From assembly GCA_023248635.1 (NCBI GenBank), contig JAHFED010000011.1, positions 1-64,000 of the forward strand: a DNA stretch of 64,000 nt. The letters run 5' to 3'. The notes below the pieces were generated by a model, which was not told the origin of the DNA, ran no database searches, and worked only from the letters and a program-made list of their open reading frames with translations. Below, piece by piece: positions 35,932-44,703 of the stretch (position 1 is the first letter of the stretch; each line of letters begins with the position of its first letter). The DNA comes from Myxococcales bacterium (lineage in GTDB: Bacteria > Myxococcota > UBA727 > VGSZ01). The translations under genes were made by a program, and so were the position numbers.

Positions 35932-37224
35932 CTACGTGGTGGAGAGGGGGATGCCAGTGACGTACGGGATTGGCTCGCCTTGTCGTCGTCGCACTGCGGC
36001 ATCGACGGCAGTGGCGGCGAGGACGAGGGCGGGCAGGCGCAAGGGCAGAGTTCGGCGCGCTTCAGCCGGGGTATGCAACAGAAAGAGCCAATACCCAACG
36101 ACGAGGACCAGCAGGGGACGGTATCGCGGATCGCGCCTCACCACCCACCCGCCCACACATGCCAGAGCGAGCAGCCCACCCAGACCCACGACCAAAAGGG
36201 GCCAGCCGGCCGAAAGCCCCTTGCGGTTGTAGCCGAGGCTGATCCAGAGACGCGGTGCGCGCCGGGGCAGCAACGCTGCAACCTGCCAGGGATGGGCGCG
36301 GATCCAACTCACCGCCTCTCGCTCCAAGGCTTGGTTGACGGAGCGAACCAGTGGCTCGGGCCCAAACGCCGCGATTCGTCTGCGGCACTCGATGGCGTTT
36401 GCGGCGATGACTGAGGAGCCGAGCTCCGCCTCGCAAACGTTGAGATAGAGACTCGTGCCCAAGCCTCCAACTGTCAGCGGTATGAAGCGACCAAAAACGT
36501 CGGCGTTCCGGCCGCTCCACAACACAAACGGCAAAGTAAATACACAGATCGCGACGCACCATGTGCGAATCGTCGGAGCATAAACTCTGACTACCGGCGG
36601 AAACAACATCAACACCGGCACGGCAAGCACAGTATAAGGACGAGCCAAGGTTGCCAGGGAAAGCAGCAAGCCAAAGCAGCCAGCTTTTTGCCATGGGTTC
36701 AGCGCCAAGAAGGGAACAAGCACACAGGCCGCCACCAGGGTCAGATGCAGGTGATCGGCACGTATTTGAGCCGCAATATGAGCAACGAACGGATATCCAG
36801 CCGCAACAACAACGCCGAAGATATATCCAGTTTTTTGAACCACTCGAAACAACAACGACTCATAACAGCATAAGGCAACAATGAGCAGCACCCAGTGAGC
36901 AAAGAAGACAACGGTAAGACTTCGATCGAACGCCAAATACAGCACCGCAATGAAGCCTTGATACAGCGGTGGATACAACGCCGTGGGATACGACCCATCG
37001 TCCGGACATGCAGCGCCGTCGCGGTCGCAAGCCCATGACCGCACCTCGGGGTCAGGCATGAGCGCATAGGGTAATGACAAGCCCTGTCCGTTCGCGAGCC
37101 GCCAACCAGCTTCTTCGTAGCGCACGTTGTCATAGAAAACCGCCAACGGCGTCGGCAGAAACAACAGAAACCAGGCCGTCTGACAAACAAGAAGAAGAGC
37201 AATCGTGAAGCATCGGTGCCTCAC
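35932..37224 (-). CDS. Polytopic membrane protein, GT39/ArnT-like glycosyltransferase
   Basis: The protein is 430 residues from GTG 37224, with GAGGAAGAA just upstream and overlapping the previous stop (GTGA). About ten hydrophobic helices. The first periplasmic loop has YDNVRYEEAGWRLANGQGLS, where the Asp and the Tyr/Ala/Gly pattern fit GT-C enzymes of the PMT/ArnT group. These use polyprenyl-phosphate sugars at the outer face of the membrane. It may add a side-branch sugar. The start of the lipoprotein gene 3 bases after its stop implies loose coupling. Confidence 0.72.
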   Translation of the reverse strand: MRHRCFTIALLLVCQTAWFLLFLPTPLAVFYDNVRYEEAGWRLANGQGLSLPYALMPDPEVRSWACDRDGAACPDDGSYPTALYPPLYQGFIAVLYLAFDRSLTVVFFAHWVLLIVALCCYESLLFRVVQKTGYIFGVVVAAGYPFVAHIAAQIRADHLHLTLVAACVLVPFLALNPWQKAGCFGLLLSLATLARPYTVLAVPVLMLFPPVVRVYAPTIRTWCVAICVFTLPFVLWSGRNADVFGRFIPLTVGGLGTSLYLNVCEAELGSSVIAANAIECRRRIAAFGPEPLVRSVNQALEREAVSWIRAHPWQVAALLPRRAPRLWISLGYNRKGLSAGWPLLVVGLGGLLALACVGGWVVRRDPRYRPLLVLVVGYWLFLLHTPAEARRTLPLRLPALVLAATAVDAAVRRRQGEPIPYVTGIPLSTT

Positions 37225-38411
37225 TTCTTCCTCTTTTTCTGAGGTGCGATCGGGCGAGATACCGCCAGACCAAGAAGCAAGAGTGCAAACACGAAAACCA
37301 CAATTTTTTGCCGGGCCAGGATGCCGAGGTTCGCGTAATACATCCCATAAAGCATCGTGAGTGCGATCGTCACGCACACCGCCAAACGGACGAACCTGGA
37401 GACCCGGCCCCGCACCACGAGAGCCCGCAGCCGGGGGAGGGCGCGCAAGATGAGCCCCGTGAACAGCAGAGTCTCGAGCGAAGCCACCAGGACCAATGGG
37501 TTTCGAATTTCCCAAACGAACGGACGAAAAAAGATATTTATAGGTGCCATCATCAGCGCACCAGCACCAGACAGCTGTCCAATCGCACTGCGGCCAGTCG
37601 CCGTCTTGCCCGACCGCGCATCAACATAGGATTGAATGGCTTGTGGATCATCGACATCGAGACTGAAGCTCTGCAGGGCAGCCCCGGCCACGACGGCGAC
37701 GACAACGAAGAGGGTCGCCGTGCGCAAGGTCCTGGCGGCGGTCCATCTCTTTGGATCCAACAACTCGGCTGCGACGATGGCGCTGGCCAGCAGCACCGCA
37801 ATGTGGGGGCGAATGAGCAGCGCCAATCCGAGACCGGCGGCGACCTGGCAGGCCTGGGCGAATCCCCGACGGACGACGACGCCATGAAAGAGCAGCCCGG
37901 CTGCGAGCAAGACGACGGCGTCCTTGCCGATGCCCGAGGGCCAAAAGGCGATGGAAGGCCACAGGAGCAAGACCTGGAGCGTCGAACGAAGATCTCGACC
38001 CGGAAAAGCCCGCAGCAAGGCGTCGCCGAGGTGGAGGACGCCGATCAGCGCGAAGATCGCGAACACAAAAAACGCTGCCGGCATCGATCCTGCGGTGAGG
38101 GTCACCACGACTCCCGAGAGCCGCACAATGAAAGCCGTCCCCCAATACGACGTAGAATCGTACATTGGAAAATGCAATGACATCAGTCGTTCCGAGACGA
38201 TGAGCCCCGTGCGGTAGTATCCCAAACCGTCGCCATTTCCGTAGTAGTAATAGACCGTTATTCGCAGCAAGCAGGTGACGGCCCGGAGGGCGACGGCCAA
38301 CACGGCCAGCCGACGCAGCCACATCGGCCAATGACGAGGGGCGAAGCGCCAGGCGCAGACGAGCGCGGCAGCCACGAACACGCCGTGGATGAGCCAATCG
38401 AGCAGCTCCAT
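37221..38411 (-). CDS. Polytopic membrane protein, candidate Wzy-type polymerase
   Basis: The protein is 396 residues from ATG 38411, with GGAG upstream. It has 10-11 predicted helices and a loop with DSTSYWGTAF, then WPSIAFWPSGIGKDA, which I recall from uncharacterised membrane proteins of polysaccharide clusters. Size and topology fit a Wzy polymerase, which every Wza/Wzc locus needs and no other gene here supplies. Wzy proteins have almost no sequence signature, so this is inference. The tail is Lys-rich. Confidence 0.55.
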   Translation of the reverse strand: MELLDWLIHGVFVAAALVCAWRFAPRHWPMWLRRLAVLAVALRAVTCLLRITVYYYYGNGDGLGYYRTGLIVSERLMSLHFPMYDSTSYWGTAFIVRLSGVVVTLTAGSMPAAFFVFAIFALIGVLHLGDALLRAFPGRDLRSTLQVLLLWPSIAFWPSGIGKDAVVLLAAGLLFHGVVVRRGFAQACQVAAGLGLALLIRPHIAVLLASAIVAAELLDPKRWTAARTLRTATLFVVVAVVAGAALQSFSLDVDDPQAIQSYVDARSGKTATGRSAIGQLSGAGALMMAPINIFFRPFVWEIRNPLVLVASLETLLFTGLILRALPRLRALVVRGRVSRFVRLAVCVTIALTMLYGMYYANLGILARQKIVVFVFALLLLGLAVSRPIAPQKKRKK

Positions 38412-38442
38412 CAGCCCCAGCTCCAAAAGCGGTCGGGTGCTC

Positions 38443-39576
38443 TCATCGAGCGCTCCGGAGCACGTGCTCGTAGAAGCGCTCGTAGGCGGGTCCGACCTGC
38501 AAGATGGAGAAGGTGCCGTCGACGAAGCGCCGGCCAGTCTGCCCAAGTGCGCGACGGAGCTGCGGGTCATCGACGAGAGCGAACACCGCCCGCGCCAGTT
38601 CGGCTTCGTCACCGGCGGGCACCAGCAGACCGGTCTCGCCATCGCGAATCACCTCGGCAACGCCGCCGACGCCCATCGCCACGATGGGGCGCTCCAGATG
38701 ACTCGCCTCGATCAACGACGCGGGAATGCCCTCGGTGTCGCTGGTGGATACGACGACGTCGGCGGCGTCGATGATCGGCCCGACGCGATCGACGGCGCCG
38801 ATGAGCCGAACCACCTCCGTGAGGCCGAGGGCCTCCACCTGCTCCTGCAACTGTCGACGCAGCGGCCCTTCACCCACCAGCCAAGCGCGCACCGTCCGCC
38901 CGGAAGCGTGAGCCGCGTGAACCAGTCGCACGAAACGGTCCGCTCGCTTTTGTGGGGCCAGGGCGCCCAAAAAGAGCAGGACCACAGCGCCGTCGGGTAC
39001 GTCAAAGCGCACCCGGACACCGACGCGATCGAGGTGCTGCCGAAGCGGCCCAAGATCGACGCCGTTTTCGATGAGCACGTGAGGGACAGCCAGTCCGTAG
39101 AACGACTCGACCTGATCCAGCGTGCGACGGCTGACGCCGACGACGCCGTCGACCTGCTGCATCAAGTTGCGGAAGAGCGCGCGCTTCACGCGCCCACGTA
39201 CCCAAAAATGTGGGCTGTCGATGTTGCGGTACACGAGCCTCCAACTCGGGCGCAGCGCTCGCAGCGCCGCTCCGTACTTCACCGCCCGTGCGCCGTTGAC
39301 CTGCACGACATCGGGTCGTCGCCGCCGGAGCTCGGAGCCCAAGCGGCTCAACAAACGAGGATGGACGACGCGCTCCAACGGCGAAGCCTCGTCGCCTCCG
39401 AGCACGAGGTCACCGTCGTCCAACGCCAAACAGCAACCGGAGTGCGGATACAAATACAGCACAGAAGCGCGATGTCCCTCTGCGCGCAGAAAAGCGGTCA
39501 ATTGCGCCGCGAAGATCTCGGCCCCGCGACGCTGTGGTTTCTGTACCACTTGAACAATACTGAGAGAGTCGTTCAA
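38443..39576 (-). CDS. Family 4 glycosyltransferase
   Basis: The product is about 377 residues if TTG 39576 is used, 8 bases after the upstream stop; a TTG at 39642 would overlap the upstream gene by 59 bases. No ATG is available near the start. The N-terminal strand IVQVVQKPQRRGAE and the C-terminal STSDTEGIPASLIEASHL (E-x7-E) are GT4 signatures; LFLGALAPQKRAD is the inter-domain strand. Acceptor and donor are unknown. Confidence 0.85.
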   Translation of the reverse strand: MNDSLSIVQVVQKPQRRGAEIFAAQLTAFLRAEGHRASVLYLYPHSGCCLALDDGDLVLGGDEASPLERVVHPRLLSRLGSELRRRRPDVVQVNGARAVKYGAALRALRPSWRLVYRNIDSPHFWVRGRVKRALFRNLMQQVDGVVGVSRRTLDQVESFYGLAVPHVLIENGVDLGPLRQHLDRVGVRVRFDVPDGAVVLLFLGALAPQKRADRFVRLVHAAHASGRTVRAWLVGEGPLRRQLQEQVEALGLTEVVRLIGAVDRVGPIIDAADVVVSTSDTEGIPASLIEASHLERPIVAMGVGGVAEVIRDGETGLLVPAGDEAELARAVFALVDDPQLRRALGQTGRRFVDGTFSILQVGPAYERFYEHVLRSAR

Positions 39577-39583
39577 GATATCA

Positions 39584-41383
39584 TCAGTACTGCAGCGCTG
39601 CGGGGCACGTCTCTCGATGAATCTTAAAAAAGAGCTGGCCAATCTTCTCGACTGGAACCATCAAGACATTACGACCCGCGAAGGAAGCCCCGGTGAACGC
39701 ATCTCGCCCCAGACCTCCCTCCTCATAGTCAATTTTCAAGCTAATGTATCCGTCCGGTGCCGATTCCAACAATGTTTGAATGCTGGTTCCAGCCCGCACC
39801 AAGTGTTGCGCCTCGACCTCCACCAAGAGAATGGGGCGCGCCGACGACGTCGACAACCAACGCTTCAACCCTTTCAGAACGCGCACCTCGCCACCTTCGA
39901 CGTCAATCTTCATGGCATCGACCCCCACCAGCCCCTGCCCGATGGCGAAGTCCTCAAAGCTGAGGGTCGGAACTCTGACGCCGTCGCCATCGCCTGCCGA
40001 TTCCTCTGCCAGGTAAGAGAGGGCGGGGTCTGCAACAGCCTTAAAGACTGCTTGGCCCGTCTTATCCGACAGGGCCGCAGGAACGATAGTGACATTTGTC
40101 CACCGATTCACATCTGCCATTTCGGCAAGTCGAGTCAGCATTCGTCCATCCGGCTCTAGGGCAAACACTCGACCATTTCTCCCAACGCGGGCCGCCGCCA
40201 TGTGTGTAAACCACCCTCGATTGGCGCCAACATCCACAAAGACAGAACCCGGCTCGAGCAACCGCGCCAAAATCGCTGTTTCCAGCGGTTCGTCGAAGTA
40301 GGGCGCCAGCAAACGCGTGTCCCGCGCTCCGACAACGAAGCTCCCCCAACGTGTCCGAGCGAGCACGCGCTCAGAACCGAGGGTCGCGGAGCGACGAAGG
40401 TATCCACGCGCCACCCGAGGGAGCACCCGACCCAAGCGCGCGGCCGCAGCCACGGCTTTGTCGGCATAGCTCAGGCGAGAGTCAGGCCCCCCATGTCTCA
40501 GTGGCACCCACGACTGCGCCTGACGTCGCGGGATGGGCGCGAGCTGTACGATCGGGTCTTGGGGCCGGTCCGACGGGGATCTCAGCAGCGCCATCCCCAG
40601 ACGCAGGCTCTCGACCGAAACCGTTTGACGCCGGTCCGCGAGAAAGGACGAAAACGCTGCTCGAACTGCGGCGCCCCTACAGCCGAGCCCGGCCTCAAAG
40701 CGCGCGATGCGTCGGAGGCGAAACGCGCGCGCCCCGGGGTGCGCCTGAAAGAAGTCCGCATGATCACTGAGGAGCAGATGCGAAAACGCCAGGCGAGCCG
40801 CCGTCGAATGCAACTCCCTTGGATGCTCGGTGCCGATGAAGTTGTAGTCGTGCTGATCGATGAACGAGGGCGCGAGGTGTCGCCCGACGCGAATCCACCA
40901 CTCGACGTCCTCGCAGGCCGTATATCTTTCGTCGAGTGGTTTCCAGGCAGTCCGCTCAATGGAAATACAGCCAAGATGAGGCGTAAACGTCGTCATCTCC
41001 TTCAGCGCGACGAGATCGCGGGGCTCCTTCGATTGCTGGCACACGACCACCGTGGCGCCGTGCCGGTGCCCCTCCATCGCATGAGCCAAGCGGGCGAAAC
41101 CAAAGGTGTCGTCGCTGTCGCAGAACGCGAGGTGACGCCCGACGGCCGCGGCCGCCCCAAGATTGCGCGCGCCTGCCGGACCGCGCGCAACGTCGCTGCG
41201 CAGCAGAAGAATGCGCTCGTCCCTCGGGATGCAGGCCGGTTCGACGCTGCCGTCGTCAACGACGATCAATTCGAAATCGTCGACGGACTGCGCGAGCACC
41301 GAGCCCACAGCGCGTGCAAGACCGACGGCGTCGTCCTTCACGGGAATGACGATGGAGAAGGAGGGGGCGCGCCGCGGACTCAA
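39584..41383 (-). CDS. Fusion of family 2 glycosyltransferase and FkbM methyltransferase
   Basis: The protein is 599 residues. Residues 1-250 are a GT2 domain: FSIVIPVKDDAVGLARAVGS, LIVVDDGS, and FCDSDDTF for the DxD metal site. Residues about 370-590 form an FkbM-type SAM methyltransferase: VFVDVGANRGWFTHMAA, LEPDGRM and DAMKIDVEGGEVRVLKGL. The link is a basic helical region. One protein could thus add a sugar and O-methylate it, perhaps capping the chain. It overlaps the pyruvyltransferase-like gene by 4 bases. Confidence 0.9.
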   Translation of the reverse strand: MSPRRAPSFSIVIPVKDDAVGLARAVGSVLAQSVDDFELIVVDDGSVEPACIPRDERILLLRSDVARGPAGARNLGAAAAVGRHLAFCDSDDTFGFARLAHAMEGHRHGATVVVCQQSKEPRDLVALKEMTTFTPHLGCISIERTAWKPLDERYTACEDVEWWIRVGRHLAPSFIDQHDYNFIGTEHPRELHSTAARLAFSHLLLSDHADFFQAHPGARAFRLRRIARFEAGLGCRGAAVRAAFSSFLADRRQTVSVESLRLGMALLRSPSDRPQDPIVQLAPIPRRQAQSWVPLRHGGPDSRLSYADKAVAAAARLGRVLPRVARGYLRRSATLGSERVLARTRWGSFVVGARDTRLLAPYFDEPLETAILARLLEPGSVFVDVGANRGWFTHMAAARVGRNGRVFALEPDGRMLTRLAEMADVNRWTNVTIVPAALSDKTGQAVFKAVADPALSYLAEESAGDGDGVRVPTLSFEDFAIGQGLVGVDAMKIDVEGGEVRVLKGLKRWLSTSSARPILLVEVEAQHLVRAGTSIQTLLESAPDGYISLKIDYEEGGLGRDAFTGASFAGRNVLMVPVEKIGQLFFKIHRETCPAALQY

Positions 41384-42561
41384 CCGCGCCCCGACAGTTG
41401 CAGCAGTGATTCCTGGCGAGCAGCGGTGACGACGCCTGCCAGTTGCGCAGGGGACAGGAGGCGCGCTTGGCGGACACGATCCTGCAGGACCACCGCAGCG
41501 TTGTCCTGGTCGACCCGAACGACGTCGACGGGATATCCAAGTCTCGTGAGCGTTTCGACGGCGCGATCGTCCCGTCGTTCGGAAAGCACGACGACGGGTG
41601 TGCCTGCCACCAAGCCCAGCACCGCCGTGTGGAAGCGCGCGGTGATGATCAAGCGATACGACGCGAGATCGTCGACGTAGTGGGACGCGTCAGCGATCAC
41701 CGGCTGACGCCGAAGGCCTGAGTTGACGACCTGAGCTTCGAGAACGATTTGGTCTTGGGCGTGGTCGCTGCTGATCGCTGTGACCGGTTCGCCCGAGCCA
41801 GTCGCCACATCGATCAACGATGACAGGCGTGGGCCCGCCTCGCGCACGACCCCCGGCGTGAGCGACACCCCGACACCAGCGCGCGGGCCCCTGTGCGCGG
41901 AGCTCGACTCGACCCACCAGACGAAGTCGGCGGCGATCTCGATGCGTCCCGGAGCAACGCCCAAACCCACCAGCGCGGCTTTGGAGGACGCTCCGCGCAC
42001 GGCGATCCGCGGTAAGGCTGCATAGACGTGGCCGAGCGCAGCCCGCAGCGCAGGGTTCGTGACGGTGACAGACTGGCAGATCGGTCGCACGTCGATGCCA
42101 GCCAGATGCAGCGCACGCACCTCGACAAGCAGGTGCACGAGGGAATCGTGATCGGTGACAGCGCCGGCCCCGGCGACCAGGACCGTCGAAGCGTTGCGCA
42201 GCGTCGCCCAACGCCGCCGATAGCCTGGCAACAAGGGCTTCACCCCGCGCAGCCACGGCCGCATCGAAGCCAGCAGCGAAGCAGATGCCGCCGTCGGCGT
42301 CACGAATCGTGTGCATTCACCGGGCGGCGGAATCGGTGGCAGCAGCGTCGGAAGACACGCGATGAAACGCGCAGCCCAGTCGATGGCGCGGACAGGATCT
42401 GAGCGGCTGCTCAGCCAATCCAGCGAGAACGCGGAGAGCGCCATGGGGCGATCCAGGGCGATGACAACGTCGTTTCGCCGGGCATGCTCAATCAGATGCC
42501 GGCTGAGGGCGAGATTGCCGAGGTTGGACGTCCTCAGCTTGGTGACGACGACGACGGTCAA
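41380..42561 (-). CDS. Polysaccharide pyruvyl transferase-like protein
   Basis: The protein is 393 residues. The start is taken as TTG 42561, which overlaps the stop of the upstream gene as TTGA; no ATG or GTG is better placed. LITARFHTAVLGLVAGTPVVVLS is the core signature of PF04230 (here residues RFHTAVLGLVAG), and the N-terminal half begins LRTSNLGNLALS. The family adds pyruvyl ketals to hexoses, giving negative charge. The motif is well kept, so an active enzyme is likely. Confidence 0.82.
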   Translation of the reverse strand: MTVVVVTKLRTSNLGNLALSRHLIEHARRNDVVIALDRPMALSAFSLDWLSSRSDPVRAIDWAARFIACLPTLLPPIPPPGECTRFVTPTAASASLLASMRPWLRGVKPLLPGYRRRWATLRNASTVLVAGAGAVTDHDSLVHLLVEVRALHLAGIDVRPICQSVTVTNPALRAALGHVYAALPRIAVRGASSKAALVGLGVAPGRIEIAADFVWWVESSSAHRGPRAGVGVSLTPGVVREAGPRLSSLIDVATGSGEPVTAISSDHAQDQIVLEAQVVNSGLRRQPVIADASHYVDDLASYRLIITARFHTAVLGLVAGTPVVVLSERRDDRAVETLTRLGYPVDVVRVDQDNAAVVLQDRVRQARLLSPAQLAGVVTAARQESLLQLSGRG

Positions 42562-43712
42562 AGTGACCGCCGGCGCGCGGAGGACCCGGTGAGCTCGACA
42601 TAGAGGCGATCGTGCGCGGCAGCGACGCCGTCGATGGCAAAGTGCGCCGACGCCTGTTGGGCAGCGCGGCCCAGGCGGGTGCGCTTCGCAGGGTCCACCA
42701 CGAGCCTGCCCAGTGCCACAGCCCAGGCCTGAGGATCGTCGACGACCAGCTCGGCGCATTCTTTGGTCGCGGTCGTCGCCTCGCGGTGCACTTCGATATC
42801 GCTGGCCACGATGGGTAGCCCACTGGCCATGGCCTCAACCAACGCCCCAGGAAAGCCCTCATAGGCAGAGGGAAAGGCGAAGATGTCGGCGGCGCCGAGG
42901 ATCTTGTCGACGTCGAAGCGCGTGCCCAGGAAGTGAACGCGCGATCCGATGCCGAGCCGCTCCGCCGTCCGGGAAAGCGACGTACGTTCCGGTCCGTCGC
43001 CGACGAAGACCAAGATGCTCGAAGGCGAGAGCCTCGCCAGCGCCTCGATCAAGAGTACCTGGCGCTTGCGAGCGAGCAGCCTGGCGACGTTCACAATGAC
43101 CGTGATGTCGTCCGGCCAACCCAGCGCGGCGCGCTGCTGTCGACGATCCGTGGGGTCGACGGCGTAACGCGCGAGGTCGCGCCCCCGGTGAATCACGCGG
43201 ATGGCATCCAGGTCGAGACCAAGAGCTCCGGCGTTGCTTCGCGCCACCGCCCGCGAGTTCGATGTAAACACGTCGACGCAACGGGCCGTCGCCCGATCGA
43301 GGAGCAGCACGCGCGCAAGTCCCGCCGCCGCCACCGCCGACGACCCGCGCCAGCGCGCGATCCCGTAGCTGTCGTTCACGAAGGTGTTCACCAAGCGGCT
43401 CCGCTGGTTGCCCGCAAGGGCAAGTCGGCTGGCGACGTCGGACTTAAAGAGCAGCGAATGCACGACGTCCGGCGATCGCCGTCGGGTGAGGGCGCGCAGA
43501 GGCCGAACCGCCCGCCACATCGACTTCCGCGGGACGTCGAGATCGACTACCGGGATTCCGCAACAACGCAACTCCGGCCCAAGCGGTTCGTCCCCAAAGA
43601 GGGTCACGACGCAGACGTCGACGGCGCGCAACTTCTTTGCAATCTCGACGACGGAGCGCTCGGTGCCTCCGACCGCGAGCGTGTCGATCACGTACATCAC
43701 GCTGGGCCGCAT
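42558..43712 (-). CDS. Family 4 glycosyltransferase
   Basis: The protein is 384 residues from ATG 43712 (MRPSVMYVIDTLAVGGTE); the start lies 16 bases inside the previous gene. GT-B fold: IDTLAVGGTERSVVE at the N terminus, VNVARLLARKRQ between domains, FVGDGPERTSL, and SAYEGFPGALVEAMASG with the two donor-site Glu. Its closest look-alikes are EpsF/WbnE-type GT4 enzymes. Donor and acceptor unknown. Confidence 0.9.
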   Translation of the reverse strand: MRPSVMYVIDTLAVGGTERSVVEIAKKLRAVDVCVVTLFGDEPLGPELRCCGIPVVDLDVPRKSMWRAVRPLRALTRRRSPDVVHSLLFKSDVASRLALAGNQRSRLVNTFVNDSYGIARWRGSSAVAAAGLARVLLLDRATARCVDVFTSNSRAVARSNAGALGLDLDAIRVIHRGRDLARYAVDPTDRRQQRAALGWPDDITVIVNVARLLARKRQVLLIEALARLSPSSILVFVGDGPERTSLSRTAERLGIGSRVHFLGTRFDVDKILGAADIFAFPSAYEGFPGALVEAMASGLPIVASDIEVHREATTATKECAELVVDDPQAWAVALGRLVVDPAKRTRLGRAAQQASAHFAIDGVAAAHDRLYVELTGSSARRRSL

Positions 43713-44662
43713 GCATCCATCGGCTCGAGCTCGACCACCGTGAGATTCAGGCGCGCCAAGCGCTCGACGTCCTGAAAATCGCAAGGGTGGTGCGTCCACG
43801 ACGTCTCGTGCGGAATCAACGCGACGATCTGCTCACGAGTCCAGCCAAGGAGCAAGGCGGAGAAGAGCGCCGTCGATTGCACGCCCACGACCCGCGATGC
43901 CGCCAGCTGCCCAGACAAGACCATCGTTTCGAAGGAACCCGAAGGCTGCAGTATCTCGACATCGGCACAGCGACGGACGGCTTCGAGGCTCGTCATCTCC
44001 CGTGGGTGCGGCAGATAGCCGAGTCGACCGTATCGGCGCAGCGCCTCGCTGACGCAGGCCATGTAGCCGTCGAGGGACAGCTGGCTGGCATCGATCTTCG
44101 ATCCAATGAAGACGGTGTCGACCCGAACAGGCGCTTTGGTCGAAGCAGGGACGCGGCGCCGAAGTCCGTCGAGAGGCAAGGCGCTGACCGTGTCCTTCGC
44201 CCCAAACGTGAGGGCATGAAAAATCGTCTCGAAGTGAGCGCCGCGGGGAAAGCGTCGACAATTTCCGGCGTGGCGCTCACGGGCCACAGTGATGGTGGCA
44301 GCGCCGTCGTCGAGAAGGACAACGGCGCGCGGGCGCAAGAGCCGCGCAAGGGCTTCACCGGGAGCATCGTAGGCACCAAGGCAAAGGCGGTCTGGACGGT
44401 GGGCGCACGGATCGAGCAATACCCGCAGCAGTGGTGCCGCCCAGCGAACGATGCCGCGACGAACGGAGCGCATCTTGCCTTGAAGCCAAACCACCTGATC
44501 GAAGCAAGCTCTCAGCGACGCGACCACGCTGCGCATCCGCTCGTGATCGATCACGAAGAGAATGTGATGCCCCGCCGACGCCGACGCCGACGCCGCTGCC
44601 GCCAGCACCTGGAAGCCAGCGCTGCAAAAGTAGACGGTGCGGATGTGATGCTGTGACATCAT
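43697..44662 (-). CDS. Sialyltransferase-like protein (GT52/GT38-type motifs)
   Basis: The protein is 321 residues from ATG 44662. The bacterial sialyltransferase motifs appear in order: (D/E)(D/E)G as VVLLDDGAAT (118-120), HP as LGYLPHPRE (219-220) and a Ser-Thr pair in VVGVQSTAL (263-264), with FIGSK before the HP motif. These motifs bind CMP-linked nonulosonates. With legF in the same locus, it is a good candidate for the legionaminate transferase. The middle is otherwise divergent, so the exact CAZy family is uncertain. Confidence 0.72.
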   Translation of the reverse strand: MMSQHHIRTVYFCSAGFQVLAAAASASASAGHHILFVIDHERMRSVVASLRACFDQVVWLQGKMRSVRRGIVRWAAPLLRVLLDPCAHRPDRLCLGAYDAPGEALARLLRPRAVVLLDDGAATITVARERHAGNCRRFPRGAHFETIFHALTFGAKDTVSALPLDGLRRRVPASTKAPVRVDTVFIGSKIDASQLSLDGYMACVSEALRRYGRLGYLPHPREMTSLEAVRRCADVEILQPSGSFETMVLSGQLAASRVVGVQSTALFSALLLGWTREQIVALIPHETSWTHHPCDFQDVERLARLNLTVVELEPMDACGPA

Positions 44663-44703
44663 ACAGTTGAGACTCGAGAGACACCGGCCATTTGCAGGCA
44701 TCT

